Below, piece after piece: positions 44,832-55,574 of a stretch of 64,000 nucleotides of DNA. The notes beneath the pieces are model-generated. The model made no database searches and had not been told where the DNA came from. It was given only the letters and a program-made list of their open reading frames with translations. Within the stretch, counting starts at the first letter, position 1. Every line of letters starts with the position of its first letter. Position numbers and translations under genes: made by a program. The DNA comes from Gordonibacter sp. An230 (GTDB lineage: Bacteria; Actinomycetota; Coriobacteriia; Coriobacteriales; Eggerthellaceae), in assembly GCF_002159915.1 (NCBI RefSeq), contig NZ_NFJP01000007.1:62001-126000 (forward strand). Reading direction: 5' to 3'.

Positions 44832-45781
44832 TGAGCATGGCGAAGAGCAAGCTGCTCGCAACCGATCCGGCCCCGTCCGGCGAGGCGGCGCTCGGCGGGA
44901 GTCCGACCGCGCCGGCGAAGGAGAGGCGCGTGAGCGTCTGGAGGGACGTCCTTGCGGGCATCGTGTCGAACAAGGCCGCGCTCGCAAGCGCGATCTTCAT
45001 CCTGCTCCTGGCAGCCGTCGCGCTCGTCACGAAGTTCTTCCCGCAGGTGCTGCCGTACGATCCGTACGCTCAGAACCTGAGCGAGTCCTTGCTGGGGCCC
45101 TCGGCGCAGCATTGGTTCGGGACCGACATCCAAGGGCGCGACATATTCTGCCGCGTGCTCGTGGGCACGCAGATCACGCTCACCGTGGGCCTGGCCGCCG
45201 TGGCCATCTCGCTTTTCGCAGGCGTCCTCCTCGGATCGATCGCCGGGTACAAGGGCGGCAAGTGGGACACGGTCATCATGCGCATCATGGACATGATGCT
45301 GTCCATCCCCTCCATCCTTCTCGCGATCGCCATCATGGCGGCCCTCGGCCCCGGCATCGAGAAGGCGGTCGTCGCCATCGGGCTGGTGGCCATCCCCGAG
45401 TACGCGCGCATCGTGCGATCGGAGATCCTCTCCATCAAGGAGAACGACTACGTGGCCGCTGCGCGCGTCATAGGCGACTCGAACGCGAAGATCGTTTTCA
45501 GGCACGTGCTGCCCAACGTGCTGCCCTCCATCATCGTGCGCGCCACGCTCGGCATCTCAACGGCCATTTTGGACGCGGCGGCGCTCGGCTTCCTGGGCCT
45601 CGGCGTCCAGCCTCCGGCCGCCGAATGGGGCGACATGCTAGGACGCGGGCGCAACGAGCTGTTCCGCGCCCCATGGCTCATGATATTCCCCGGCCTCGCC
45701 ATCACGCTGACCGTCCTCGCGTTCAACCTCTTGGGCGACGGCATCCGCGACGGCCTCGACCCCAAAGCTAGGAAGAGGTGA
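44831..45781 (+). CDS. dppC: Peptide ABC transporter permease, DppC type
   Basis: Second channel subunit. It has a long N-terminal cytoplasmic segment, a first helix ([16 protein letters not shown]), the DppC-type [16 protein letters not shown] motif and the EAA loop ([23 protein letters not shown]). Stop and start overlap as TGATG with dppB. GTG 44828 and ATG 44837 are alternative starts; the latter has better spacing to AGAGGGG. Confidence 0.93.
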   Translation: MSMAKSKLLATDPAPSGEAALGGSPTAPAKERRVSVWRDVLAGIVSNKAALASAIFILLLAAVALVTKFFPQVLPYDPYAQNLSESLLGPSAQHWFGTDIQGRDIFCRVLVGTQITLTVGLAAVAISLFAGVLLGSIAGYKGGKWDTVIMRIMDMMLSIPSILLAIAIMAALGPGIEKAVVAIGLVAIPEYARIVRSEILSIKENDYVAAARVIGDSNAKIVFRHVLPNVLPSIIVRATLGISTAILDAAALGFLGLGVQPPAAEWGDMLGRGRNELFRAPWLMIFPGLAITLTVLAFNLLGDGIRDGLDPKARKR

Positions 45782-45785
45782 TCCC

Positions 45786-46909
<1,124 letters not shown>

Positions 46910-46913
<4 letters not shown>

Positions 46914-47941
46914 ATCGGAACATCGAATCCCAAGGCGCGGCATCCGATCAGGACGTCCTGCTCGACGTGCGGCATCTGACGAAGCGCTTCGCCGCAGAGA
47001 CGAACTTCTTCGGCCGGGCCACCTCCTACGTGCAGGCTGTCGACGACGTGAGCTTCCAGATTCGCAGGGGCGAGGCGTTCGGCCTCGTTGGCGAATCGGG
47101 CTGCGGCAAGACCACCGTGGGCAAAATGCTCGTGAACCTGCTTACGCCCACCTCGGGCACGATCATCTTCGACGGACACGACCTCACGGCCATGAAGCGC
47201 TCCGAGCGCAAGCGCTACTGCAAGGACATCCAGCTGATCTTCCAGGATCCTTACGCCTCGCTCAACCCGCGCATGCGCATCGGCGACATCATCGCCGAAC
47301 CCATCATCACGAACAACATCCTGCCGAAAGACCAGGTGGAAAGCCGCGTTGACGAGCTTTTGGAGTGTGTGGGCCTGGCGAACTACATGCGCAACCGCTA
47401 TCCCCATGAGTTCTCGGGCGGCCAGCGCCAGCGCGTGGGCATCGCGCGGGCGCTGGCCGTGAACCCGAAGCTCATCGTGTGCGACGAGCCGGTATCGGCT
47501 TTGGACGTTTCGATCCAGGCGCAGGTGCTGAACCTGCTCGACGACCTCAAGGAGCGTTTCGGTCTCACGTACCTGTTCATCGCGCATGGTCTGAACGTGG
47601 TGAAGCACGTGTCGGACCGCGTAGGCGTCATGTACCTCGGCAAGATGATGGAGATCGCGCCCAAGAAGTCGCTCTACGCCGACCCGCTGTCGCCCTACAC
47701 GCAGGCGCTGCTGTCGGCCATCCCATCGGTCGACCCGGCCGCCAAACGCGAGCGCATCATCCTGGAGGGCGACGTGCCCTCGCCCATCGACCCGCCCGCA
47801 GGCTGCCGCTTCGCCGGTCGCTGCTTCGCGAAGGTGGACGGCTGCGACGAAGTCATGCCCCCGCTTTCCGAGGTGAAGCCCGACCATTGCGTGGCCTGCC
47901 ACCGCTTCGACGAAGGCGGACCGGGAGCAGCGCTCATCTAG
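46910..47941 (+). CDS. dppF: Peptide ABC transporter ATPase, DppF type
   Basis: Second ATPase of the transporter. It has Walker [10 protein letters not shown], a Q-loop ([20 protein letters not shown]), signature FSGGQRQRV, Walker [14 protein letters not shown] and the C-terminal cysteine-bearing oligopeptide domain ([14 protein letters not shown]). ATG 46910 overlaps the dppD stop by four bases; the same frame is open upstream inside dppD but that is not coding. The product is 343 residues and completes the operon. Confidence 0.95.
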
Positions 47942-48404
47942 GACGCGCAGGGAGCCATGGGGTTTTTCGAGGGGCTCGCCCATGATGGCGGGCCCCTCGT
48001 CGCGTGCGCTGCCTGGCAACTGCCAGTTCGACAATTCGTCGCACGCTGTTTTAGCTCAAATTTGCACTTATGAACGATTCTGCATCACCATTTCACACAC
48101 GGCGAAGAAAAACACCTGATCGCGTTCTTCTCTCTCGCTGAAAATCGTTCATAACTTGCGATCTGTGCTATCGGCAAGGTTTAGCGAAGAGCATGGGTGT
48201 AGCGCGAACGCAGGACGCATCGAAGCGCAAGGCGCGGTCGAACGCAAAGGAGCGACGACGCAAGCGCAGTGCCAAGCGGGAACGGCGAGGCAACGGGAGT
48301 TTGCGGATGAGGTGATGCGGCCCGCGCACGGGCGTACGAGCGACATCGTTGTGAGACAATGGGGAAAGCATAAGCGAACCGCACATACGAAAGGCGTGAA
48401 TCAC
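47942..48404 (+). promoter_or_regulatory. Regulatory region with distant perfect 12-bp inverted repeats
   Basis: About 460 bp between dppF and the M16C peptidase. A hairpin near 47967-48000 (GAGGGGC/GCCCCTC) may end the transporter transcript. TTATGAACGATT (48068-48079) recurs in inverted orientation at 48143-48154, 63 bp apart, in an AT-rich patch. A CTATC-type -10 follows near 48168, with the second repeat at its -35 position. Confidence 0.55.
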
Positions 48405-51350
48405 ATGGATCTGACCCCTGGTTTCCAGCTGCACGGCTTCACCGTGCGCTCGTGCGAGAAGCTTCCCGAGATCGACGGCACGGCCTACGTGCTCGACCAC
48501 GGCAAAAGCGGAGCACGCCTGCTCTACCTCGCCAACGACGACCCTAACAAGGCGTTCTCCATCTCCTTCAAAACCCCGCCCGCCGACGACACGGGGGTGT
48601 TTCACATCCTCGAGCACTCGGTGCTGTGCGGCAGCCGGAAATTTCCCGTCAAAGAGCCGTTCGTGAACCTGCTGAAGGGATCGATGCAGACGTTTCTGAA
48701 CGCGATGACGTTCCCCGACAAGACTACGTATCCCGTTGCCAGCACGAACGACAAGGATCTGCGCAACCTCATGGACGTGTACCTAGATGCGGTTCTGCAT
48801 CCGGCCATCTACGAAAAACGCGCCATCTTCGAGCAGGAGGGCTGGCACTACGAACTTGTCGACAACACGGAGCAAACCGGCGACACGGGACGCCTCATCC
48901 TCAACGGCGTGGTATACAACGAGATGAAAGGGGCGCTATCCGACCCGAACTCGGTGCTTTACGACGAGCTGCAAGCGGCCCTGTTCCCCAACACGGCGTA
49001 TCGCTTCGAATCCGGCGGCACGCCGCTCGCCATCCCCGACCTCACCTACGAGCGGTTCCTTGAGGAGCACCGCCGTCACTACCGCCTCGACAATAGCTAC
49101 CTCACGCTCTACGGCGATGTCGATCTCGACGAGACGCTGGCGTTTTTGGACGAAGCCTACCTCTCCCCCGTCGCCGACGAGGAGACCGTCCGCGACGAGG
49201 AGGACGGCCGGCTCAACCCCCATCCGCTCGAGCTTCAAGCCCCTGTAAAGACGCGCGGTGTGGTGCGCCGAATGGCTACCGCGCAGGAGAACGCGTGCAT
49301 GGCGCTCGGATACGTGATCGGAGAGGCGCGCGAACGCACGCGAATGGTCGCCGTCGACATCCTCATCGACGCGATGATGGGCAGCAACGAGGCGCCGCTC
49401 AAACGGGCGCTGCTCGACGCCGAGATCGCCGACGACGCGCAGGCGTTCTACGCCGACGCCTTGCTGCAGCCCTTCGCAGTCATCCAGCTCAAAGGCCTTG
49501 TCGAAGGCGCTGCCGAACGCTTTAAGCCCATCGTCGACGAGACGCTCGCCGCCCTCGCAGACGGGGGGCTCGACCACGCTCTTGTGGAGGCGTCGCTCTC
49601 CCGAGCCGAATTCGTCATGCGCGAGCGCGACTTCGGCATGGCCGACGGAGTGGCGTTGTCGATGGCCGCGCTCTCAGGCTGGCTCTACGACGAGGAACTG
49701 GCCACCTCCTACCTCAAATACGAGGACGATTTCGCATTTTTGCGGCGCGCGCTCGACGAAGGGTACTTCGAAGAGCTCATCCGCTCCGTGTTCTTGGAGA
49801 ACGCCCATATGGCTGAAGTAGAGGTGCGCCCGACCGACGGCGACGAGGACGCTAACGAGCGCGAGCGCCTGCGAATCGCGGAGGCCTCCTTCTCCCCCGA
49901 GGATTTCGAGCGCGTGGCCGAAGAACAGGCCGCGCTACGCCGACTGCAGGAAGAGCCCGACCTTCCCGAGGCGCTGGCGACCCTGCCGCGCCTCACGGTG
50001 GGCGACATTGGACCGGCTCCCGAGGAGCCCGCTTACGGCCTGGTCGAGGGAATGCCCGTGCCGTGCCTGCGCCATCACGCCCCCACGCGGGGCATCGCCT
50101 ACGCGTACCGCTACCTCGACCTTTCGGGCGTGCCGTACGACGAGCTCCCCTACGTGGCAGTGCTCGGACTCGTGCTGGGCAAGCTCGGTACGGCGAAGCG
50201 CTCGGCCTCCGAGCTCGACACGCTTGTGAACGGCTCTTTGGGCAGCCTCTCGTTCTTCGCTGAGATATACGAGGACGCAGACGATCCCGAGCGCCTCGCA
50301 CCGAAGCTCGTGGTGGGAGCGAGCGCGCTCTCGGAGAACGTCGGGCACTTGGCCGACCTGCCACGCGAGGTGATGCTCGAAACGGACTTCTCGGACACAT
50401 CCAAGATCAAAGACGTGCTACAGCAGCGCCGCATCGGCATGGAGCAAGCGTTCGCCTCGTCGGGCCATGCGAGCGCCATGGCCCGGTTGGCCTCCTACTA
50501 CCTGCCTGCAGGCGTGGTGCGCGAGCAACTGGGCGGAGTCGGATTCTACCGCTTCCTGAAAGGCCTCCTCGCAAGCTTTGACGAACATGCCGAGGAGCTG
50601 TCCGCGCGTCTGGACGATTTGGCGCGGCGACTGTTCGTCGACGACGGGTCCCTCGTGAGCTTCACCGGATCCGACGAGGACTTTGAACGCTTCTGGCCCG
50701 CAGGCGGCATCCTCGGGCGCACTTCCGAGGGCTGCGCGAACTACAGGCTCGCCGCTCCCGCGCCCGAAGTGCGCAACGAAGCGTTCATCGTGCCGACCGA
50801 CGTGTGCTACGCCGCGCAAGGGTTCGACCGCCGAGCCTTCGGAGCCGCGTACTCGGGCGTCTGGCAGGTGGCAGCACGGGCGCTGTCTTACGATTACCTG
50901 TGGAACGAGGTTCGCGTGAAAGGCGGCGCGTACGGAGCGGGTTTCCAGACTGCGCGCACCGGCAATCTGCGCTTCTACTCCTACCGCGATCCGCACCTCG
51001 ATGAAACCCTCGTGCGCTTCGCGGGCGCGTCGGCATGGCTGGCCGCGTTCGACCCCGATCCCGACGAGATGGACGGCTATGTGGTGAGCACCGTGGCCAG
51101 CTTCGACCAACCGCTCAAAACGCGCGCGCTCGCACGTCGCCAAGACGGCGACTTCTTCGGAGGCCGGACCCCCGCTGATCGCGCTCGGACGCGCGAGGAG
51201 ATGGTCGGCGCCGACGTAGGAGCCGTGCGCGCCCTTGCGATGCCCGTGGCGCAAGCGGTGCGCGCGAACGCCGTATGCGCCTTTGGGAGTCGAGACATCC
51301 TCGAAAGCGCTCAGACCACCTTCGAGATGGTCGATTTGCTGAACGAGTAG
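48405..51350 (+). CDS. M16C zinc metallopeptidase, presequence protease-like
   Basis: Cytosolic peptidasome-type protease that degrades peptides; a good partner for peptide uptake encoded upstream. The inverted zinc motif HILEH gives His67, Glu70 and His71, with Glu145 in FEQEGWHYEL as the distal ligand. The 981 residues contain two M16 halves with the M16C-associated linker. ATG 48405 (MDLTPGFQLHGF) is where family similarity starts, with AAAGG ten bases upstream; the frame opens at 48156. No signal peptide is visible. Confidence 0.93.
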   Translation: MDLTPGFQLHGFTVRSCEKLPEIDGTAYVLDHGKSGARLLYLANDDPNKAFSISFKTPPADDTGVFHILEHSVLCGSRKFPVKEPFVNLLKGSMQTFLNAMTFPDKTTYPVASTNDKDLRNLMDVYLDAVLHPAIYEKRAIFEQEGWHYELVDNTEQTGDTGRLILNGVVYNEMKGALSDPNSVLYDELQAALFPNTAYRFESGGTPLAIPDLTYERFLEEHRRHYRLDNSYLTLYGDVDLDETLAFLDEAYLSPVADEETVRDEEDGRLNPHPLELQAPVKTRGVVRRMATAQENACMALGYVIGEARERTRMVAVDILIDAMMGSNEAPLKRALLDAEIADDAQAFYADALLQPFAVIQLKGLVEGAAERFKPIVDETLAALADGGLDHALVEASLSRAEFVMRERDFGMADGVALSMAALSGWLYDEELATSYLKYEDDFAFLRRALDEGYFEELIRSVFLENAHMAEVEVRPTDGDEDANERERLRIAEASFSPEDFERVAEEQAALRRLQEEPDLPEALATLPRLTVGDIGPAPEEPAYGLVEGMPVPCLRHHAPTRGIAYAYRYLDLSGVPYDELPYVAVLGLVLGKLGTAKRSASELDTLVNGSLGSLSFFAEIYEDADDPERLAPKLVVGASALSENVGHLADLPREVMLETDFSDTSKIKDVLQQRRIGMEQAFASSGHASAMARLASYYLPAGVVREQLGGVGFYRFLKGLLASFDEHAEELSARLDDLARRLFVDDGSLVSFTGSDEDFERFWPAGGILGRTSEGCANYRLAAPAPEVRNEAFIVPTDVCYAAQGFDRRAFGAAYSGVWQVAARALSYDYLWNEVRVKGGAYGAGFQTARTGNLRFYSYRDPHLDETLVRFAGASAWLAAFDPDPDEMDGYVVSTVASFDQPLKTRALARRQDGDFFGGRTPADRARTREEMVGADVGAVRALAMPVAQAVRANAVCAFGSRDILESAQTTFEMVDLLNE

Positions 51351-51417
51351 CCCTCGCCCCGGCAACGACATCGGCCTCCGCAACCGTCTTCGCTCTGAGC
51401 CGGGCGCGCGCTCGTTT

Positions 51418-51451
51418 GCCTGTGCAGCGAGGGAAACCTCGCCGCACAGGC
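51418..51451 (+). terminator. GNRA-capped hairpin after the peptidase gene
   Basis: GCCTGTGC-A-GCGAGG, a GAAA tetraloop and the complementary arm form a 14-bp stem with one A-C mismatch, 68 bp after the stop codon; only a weak T-rich stretch (TTCCTC) follows. The remaining interval to 51919 holds no supported gene. An AT-rich patch near 51864-51895 probably carries the sufC promoter. Confidence 0.6.
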
Positions 51452-51919
51452 TTCCTCGGGAGAAGAGCGCCTCCAGCCGCCCCTCGCTTCCAGCTGCGAC
51501 GCAACGCGGGGTCACCGCTCGCAACGGGCAGTTCGCATGCCGACCAAAAGCGCATCGTAAAGGAGGAGGGGGGGGTTCGACCGAAGGCGCTGAACGCCAT
51601 CGCAACTGGGCGCCCTGCGCCACCCGCAACGCGCCCGAGCCCCCTCCCTGCGCCGTCCCCGCCCTTCCCGCCTCCCGTATGCGCGCCGACTCGGCAAACC
51701 GCACTTTCGACGCACCTTTGCCTTCGATTGAGCTAGAATAGGCGATTGGAACCGAACCCGCGCGACGCGACGACGCGGTCGGATCGGAACTGTCCCGTCC
51801 GTTTGCCGGCGAGACGACGCTTCCCTTCCCGCCCGTGCGGCGCGGTGCTTGACGGGGCGTCGTTTAAATGATAGTAATAGAGCATCAATTAACGCGAACA
51901 GACAGAGAGGCCGCACATC

Positions 51920-52696
51920 ATGCTTGAACTCAAGAACCTCTCTTTCGAGGTGCCCTTGTCCGAGGGCTCGAAGGAGACGAAACGCATCATCGACAACCTG
52001 TCCCTCACCATCCCCGACGACCGCTTCACGGTGATCACCGGCCCGAACGGCGGCGGCAAGTCCACGCTCGCAAAGCTCATCATGGGCGTGGAACGACCCA
52101 CGGGTGGCCGGATCGTTTTCGACGGCGAGGATGTCACCGACCTGCCCATCACCGAGCGAGCCAAGCGCGGCATCGGCTACGGCTTCCAGCAACCCGCGCG
52201 CTTCAAGGGCATGAAAGTGAAGAAGCTCCTCGACATCGCAGCCGGCAAGAAGCTGCCGATGCTGGCCTGCAACGAGTACCTGGCCAAGGTGGGCCTGTGC
52301 TCGGCGAGCTACCTCACGCGCGAGGTGGACAAGAACCTTTCAGGCGGCGAGGTGAAGCGCATCGAGATCGCCACCATCCTCGCGCGCGATCCGAAGCTGG
52401 CCATCTACGACGAGCCCGAAGCCGGCATCGATCTGTGGAGCTTCGACCGCCTGACCGAGACGTTCCGCGACATCCACGAGGCACGCGACGGGCGCTCCAT
52501 CGTGATCATCTCGCACCAGGAGCGCATCATCCAGCTGGCCGACGAGATCGTGCTTTTGCGCGACGGCAAGGTGGCCGAGACGGGCACGCCCGACGAGCTC
52601 ATGCCGAAGCTGGGCTTCGTGTCGAAAGGCATCCCCGGCTGTCAGCTGAGCACCCCCACCGAGCTGCACATCACCGAGATCCCCACCACCTGCTAA
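51920..52696 (+). CDS. sufC: SufC-like Fe-S cluster assembly ATPase
   Basis: ABC-type ATPase that drives cluster assembly on SufB. The 258-residue protein has Walker A GPNGGGKST, signature LSGGEVKRIEI and the SufC-style Walker B region LAIYDEPEAGIDLWSF. GAGG lies 9 nt before the ATG. It is followed by a short sufB, with no sufD, sufS or sufU beside them. This two-gene layout corresponds to the minimal SMS/SufBC-type system known from archaea and anaerobic bacteria. Confidence 0.92.
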   Translation: MLELKNLSFEVPLSEGSKETKRIIDNLSLTIPDDRFTVITGPNGGGKSTLAKLIMGVERPTGGRIVFDGEDVTDLPITERAKRGIGYGFQQPARFKGMKVKKLLDIAAGKKLPMLACNEYLAKVGLCSASYLTREVDKNLSGGEVKRIEIATILARDPKLAIYDEPEAGIDLWSFDRLTETFRDIHEARDGRSIVIISHQERIIQLADEIVLLRDGKVAETGTPDELMPKLGFVSKGIPGCQLSTPTELHITEIPTTC

Positions 52697-52788
52697 CCCG
52701 CCCGTGCCGCGCCGAATGTTTCACATGAAACATTCGTTCGCCTTTAAGCGAGAGCGCAATACGGACACTACCCACGAAGGAGGCCATC

Positions 52789-53718
52789 ATGGCTGTTGAT
52801 TTGTCCCCCATCGACGAGAGCCTGCTCGCCGAAATCGCCAACATACACGGCATGCCGAAAGGAGCCTTCAACATTCGCAAGGATGGAAAGCTCGTCGAGC
52901 GCCACTCGTCGGCGAACATCGAGATCGCCACGAAGACCGACAACCCCGGCATCGACATCCGCATCAAGGCCGGCACGAAGGGCGAGACGGTGTACATCCC
53001 CGTCATCGTGACGCAGGCGGGCCTCAAGGACGTCGTGTACAATACGTTCTACATCGAGGACGACTGCGACGTAACCATCATCGCCGGCTGCGGCATCCAC
53101 AACAAGAGCCACCAGGCCTCCGAGCACGACGGCATCCACACGTTCTACTGCGGGAAGAACTCCCATGTCAAATACGTGGAGAAGCACTACGGCGAGGGCA
53201 CCGGCACCGGCGAGCGCATCCTCAACCCCGTGACGAACGTCATCATGGAAGAGAACTCGAGCTGCGAGATGGAGCTCACGCAGCTGCGCGGCGTGTCGTC
53301 CACCGTGCGCGATACGAACGCCGAGCTGGGCGCGGGCGCGAAGCTGGTGCTCACCGAGAAGCTGCTCACGCACGACGACCAGGTGGCCACCTCGAACATG
53401 AAGGTGGAGCTCAAGGGCGACGACTCCAGCGTGCAGGTGATCTCGCGCTCGGTGGCGCAGGACAACTCCAAGCAGATCTTCAACCCGCTCGTCATCGGTG
53501 AGGCGCAGTGCCGCGGTCATGTGCAGTGCGATGCCATCATCATGGGCAAGGCAAACGTCACCGCGATCCCCGGCATCGAGGCTGCCAGCGAGGACGCGCT
53601 TCTGGTGCACGAGGCAGCCATCGGCAAGATCGCCGGCGACCAGATCGTGAAGCTCATGACGCTCGGGCTCACCGAGGAGGAAGCCGAGCAGGAGATCCTC
53701 GAGGACTTCCTGAACTAG
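52789..53718 (+). CDS. sufB: Short SufB-like Fe-S scaffold protein (SmsB type)
   Basis: Scaffold on which Fe-S clusters are assembled. At 309 residues it lacks the N-terminal part of classical SufB (about 470) and corresponds to the beta-helix core (VYIPVIVTQAGLKDVVYN ... GKNSHVKYVEKHYGEG ... GEAQCRGHVQCDAIIMG ... VHEAAIGKI). Conserved cysteines occur in DDCDVTIIAGCG and QCRGHVQC. AAGGAGG precedes the ATG, 92 bp after sufC. With no sufD, a SufB homodimer bound to SufC is the likely complex. Confidence 0.9.
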   Translation: MAVDLSPIDESLLAEIANIHGMPKGAFNIRKDGKLVERHSSANIEIATKTDNPGIDIRIKAGTKGETVYIPVIVTQAGLKDVVYNTFYIEDDCDVTIIAGCGIHNKSHQASEHDGIHTFYCGKNSHVKYVEKHYGEGTGTGERILNPVTNVIMEENSSCEMELTQLRGVSSTVRDTNAELGAGAKLVLTEKLLTHDDQVATSNMKVELKGDDSSVQVISRSVAQDNSKQIFNPLVIGEAQCRGHVQCDAIIMGKANVTAIPGIEAASEDALLVHEAAIGKIAGDQIVKLMTLGLTEEEAEQEILEDFLN

Positions 53719-53758
53719 AGGCTGACGAACCGTCTTCATCGAGAACGCCCGAACCGCG

Positions 53759-53796
53759 AAACGCCCGCCGAACCTCTGCGGATCGGCGGGCGTTTT
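53759..53796 (+). terminator. Intrinsic terminator of sufCB
   Basis: A 13-bp perfect stem (AAACGCCCGCCGA with its complement) ends in TTTT, 40 bp after the sufB stop codon. The following 285 bp to larBC contain no gene I can support. Confidence 0.85.
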
Positions 53797-54081
53797 CCAT
53801 GCAGCCAGAGGAGCGCCTCGCGCGAGAGGCCCATTGCAAGAAATCGGATTAGACGAGATGAAGGCAGGTGGGTGATTTGAAAGTAGCGGACCAATCTGCA
53901 GCCGACCACCCTCCTTCGGACTCGAAACTTGCTCGCAAGCGGCCCATTCTCAACCTCCCCATTCTCATGCGAACGAACGTCTCGCATGGAACATTCCGGG
54001 CGCCCAGCCGCAGGCAGGCGAAGGACGCAACGTGAAGAGGCTCCTTGACCGGAGACGGAAGCCCCAATGAAAAAGGCAGGG

Positions 54082-55443
54082 TCAATCCTCGAACCGGTCA
54101 ACGAAATGCAGGATAACGGCCGCAGACGTAGGCGTGCAGCGCTCCCCCGGCAGACGGCGCTCGCATACGGAGATTCCACGAGCGATGATAGCGGCCGTTG
54201 CCGGCGCGGGAATTGGCAGTTCGCCATGGGCGCACACAACCGTGCCCGAGCCGACCTGCACGCGCGTGGCAACGACCTCAACGGGGCCGAGGGCCTCTAC
54301 GGCCAGGCAGATCGCGAGCACGTTCTCGAGCGCCTCTCCGTTGCCCACCTCGTGGAAATGCGTCTCGTCCACCGAACAACCGTGTGCTGACGCCTCGGCT
54401 TCGGCGAGGATGCGGTAAACCGCGCGCATGTCGTCCTTCACGCGACCGCTCGCGGAGAGTCCATCGATGGTGGCCAGCACCTCCCTCAAATCGTGATGAT
54501 GGGAGTCGGGCACGCCAGCGCCCTTCGCATCCGAAAGCACCTGCGCCCGTCGGGCTTTGGGAAGATGAAGAAGCGTCTCATGCAGAAGATGGCGGCGCGT
54601 GGCGTTCTCCTCGAGGTTCCAGCGAAGCGTCGGATTCGCTTCGGAGCCTTTCCCGCAAGACAAGGACGCGCGCGCATGGTTGACGAGATGGGCCTGGTAA
54701 CCCGCACCGAAGCCGTTGTCGATGTTGACCACCGACACGCCCGACGCACACGAGTTGAGCATGGCCAAAAGCGCCGCCACCCCGCCGAAGCTCGCGCCGT
54801 AGCCCACGCTCGTCGGCACGGCGATAACCGGACATGACGCCAGGCCGCCCACGACGCTGGCCAACGCGCCTTCCATGCCGGCCACGGCCACCACGGCACG
54901 CGCGGCGGCGATCTCGTCCATATGGGCGAGCAGCCGATGGATGCCAGCCACCCCTACATCGTAAAGGCGAACGACCTCGTTGCCCAGCACCTCGGCCGTC
55001 ACAGCAGCCTCCTCGGCAACGGGCAGGTCGCTCGTGCCAGCCGCCGCGACAACCACGGAGCCCTCTCCGTCCGGCTCGGGAAGCTCTCCGAGAATGCCGA
55101 TGCGCGGCAAATCCCGGTACTCGAACGAAAGCGGCACGGCGTCATCCCCATCGAAGAGCAGGCGCTCCACCTCGGCGGCCTTCTTGGCGTCGAGACGCGT
55201 TACGAGCACCCGCTTTTGGCCGGCGCACGCAAGCGCGCGGCAGATGCCCGCGATCTGCCCGGCCGTCTTCCCTTCGCCGTACACCACCTCGGACACTCCT
55301 TGGCGCATTCCGCGATGATGGTCGGCCTTCGCGTATCCGAGATCGGTGAACGGAGCCGTGCGCAAGGCGCATTCTGCCTCGTCGATGGACGCCTCTCCCT
55401 TCGCCACCCGCTCGAGCAGCGCACGCAACTCCCGCGTTTCCAT
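54082..55443 (-). CDS. LarB-LarC fusion protein, nickel-pincer cofactor biosynthesis
   Basis: Residues 1-255 are a complete LarB (PurE-like fold: AAGTSDLPVAEEA, GVAGIHRLL, AGMEGALASVVGGL, VPTSVGYGASFGG, SCASGVSVVNIDNGFGAGY with the candidate catalytic Cys232). LarB carboxylates and hydrolyses nicotinate adenine dinucleotide. Residues 313-450 match the middle of LarC (HHHDLREV, HFHEVG 362-367, VGSGTVVCAHGELPIPAPAT 397-416, GERCTPTSAA 433-442). The LarC N-terminus and the LarC2 (cyclometallase) part are missing, and no LarC2 frame follows downstream. GGAGGA precedes ATG 55443; 453 residues. No larE or lactate racemase is in the window. Confidence 0.88.
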   Translation of the reverse strand: METRELRALLERVAKGEASIDEAECALRTAPFTDLGYAKADHHRGMRQGVSEVVYGEGKTAGQIAGICRALACAGQKRVLVTRLDAKKAAEVERLLFDGDDAVPLSFEYRDLPRIGILGELPEPDGEGSVVVAAAGTSDLPVAEEAAVTAEVLGNEVVRLYDVGVAGIHRLLAHMDEIAAARAVVAVAGMEGALASVVGGLASCPVIAVPTSVGYGASFGGVAALLAMLNSCASGVSVVNIDNGFGAGYQAHLVNHARASLSCGKGSEANPTLRWNLEENATRRHLLHETLLHLPKARRAQVLSDAKGAGVPDSHHHDLREVLATIDGLSASGRVKDDMRAVYRILAEAEASAHGCSVDETHFHEVGNGEALENVLAICLAVEALGPVEVVATRVQVGSGTVVCAHGELPIPAPATAAIIARGISVCERRLPGERCTPTSAAVILHFVDRFED

Positions 55444-55477
55444 GGATTCCTCCCTCGTCGTCGGCCCGTACGCGTCC

Positions 55478-55508
55478 ATTGAACCATATAGAGCGCACTC
55501 CAAGTCAA
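55478..55508 (-). promoter_or_regulatory. larBC promoter with MerR-type spacing
   Basis: On the minus strand TTGACT (-35, 55503-55508) and TTCAAT (55478-55483) are 19 bp apart, with TTGGAGTGCGCTC covering the -35/spacer. Thirteen of the same bases recur in the aldo/keto reductase promoter at 62301. The predicted leader is about 28 nt. Confidence 0.55.
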
Positions 55509-55510
55509 GC

Positions 55511-55545
55511 AAAACGGGGCCGGCGCGCTCTGCGCCCCGACCCCG
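55511..55545 (-). terminator. Terminator of the solute-binding protein gene
   Basis: On the minus strand a GC-rich hairpin (CGGGG ... GGCGC-AGAGC-GCGCC ... CCCCG, with small internal mismatches) is followed by TTTT. It lies 30 bp after the binding-protein stop and abuts the larBC -35. Confidence 0.7.
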
Positions 55546-55574
55546 CCCGTTACCATATCATATTCGACGGCGCC

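Noticed and set aside
48156-48404. N-terminal extension of the M16C peptidase by 83 residues
   Set aside because: The extension is Arg/Ala-rich, overlaps the predicted promoter and lies before the family's conserved start; ATG 48405 has a ribosome binding site.
53797-54081. A frameshifted LarC2 downstream of the LarB-LarC fusion
   Set aside because: None of the frames contain the LarC2 ETNLDDM-type motif or similar composition; the 285 bp look non-coding.
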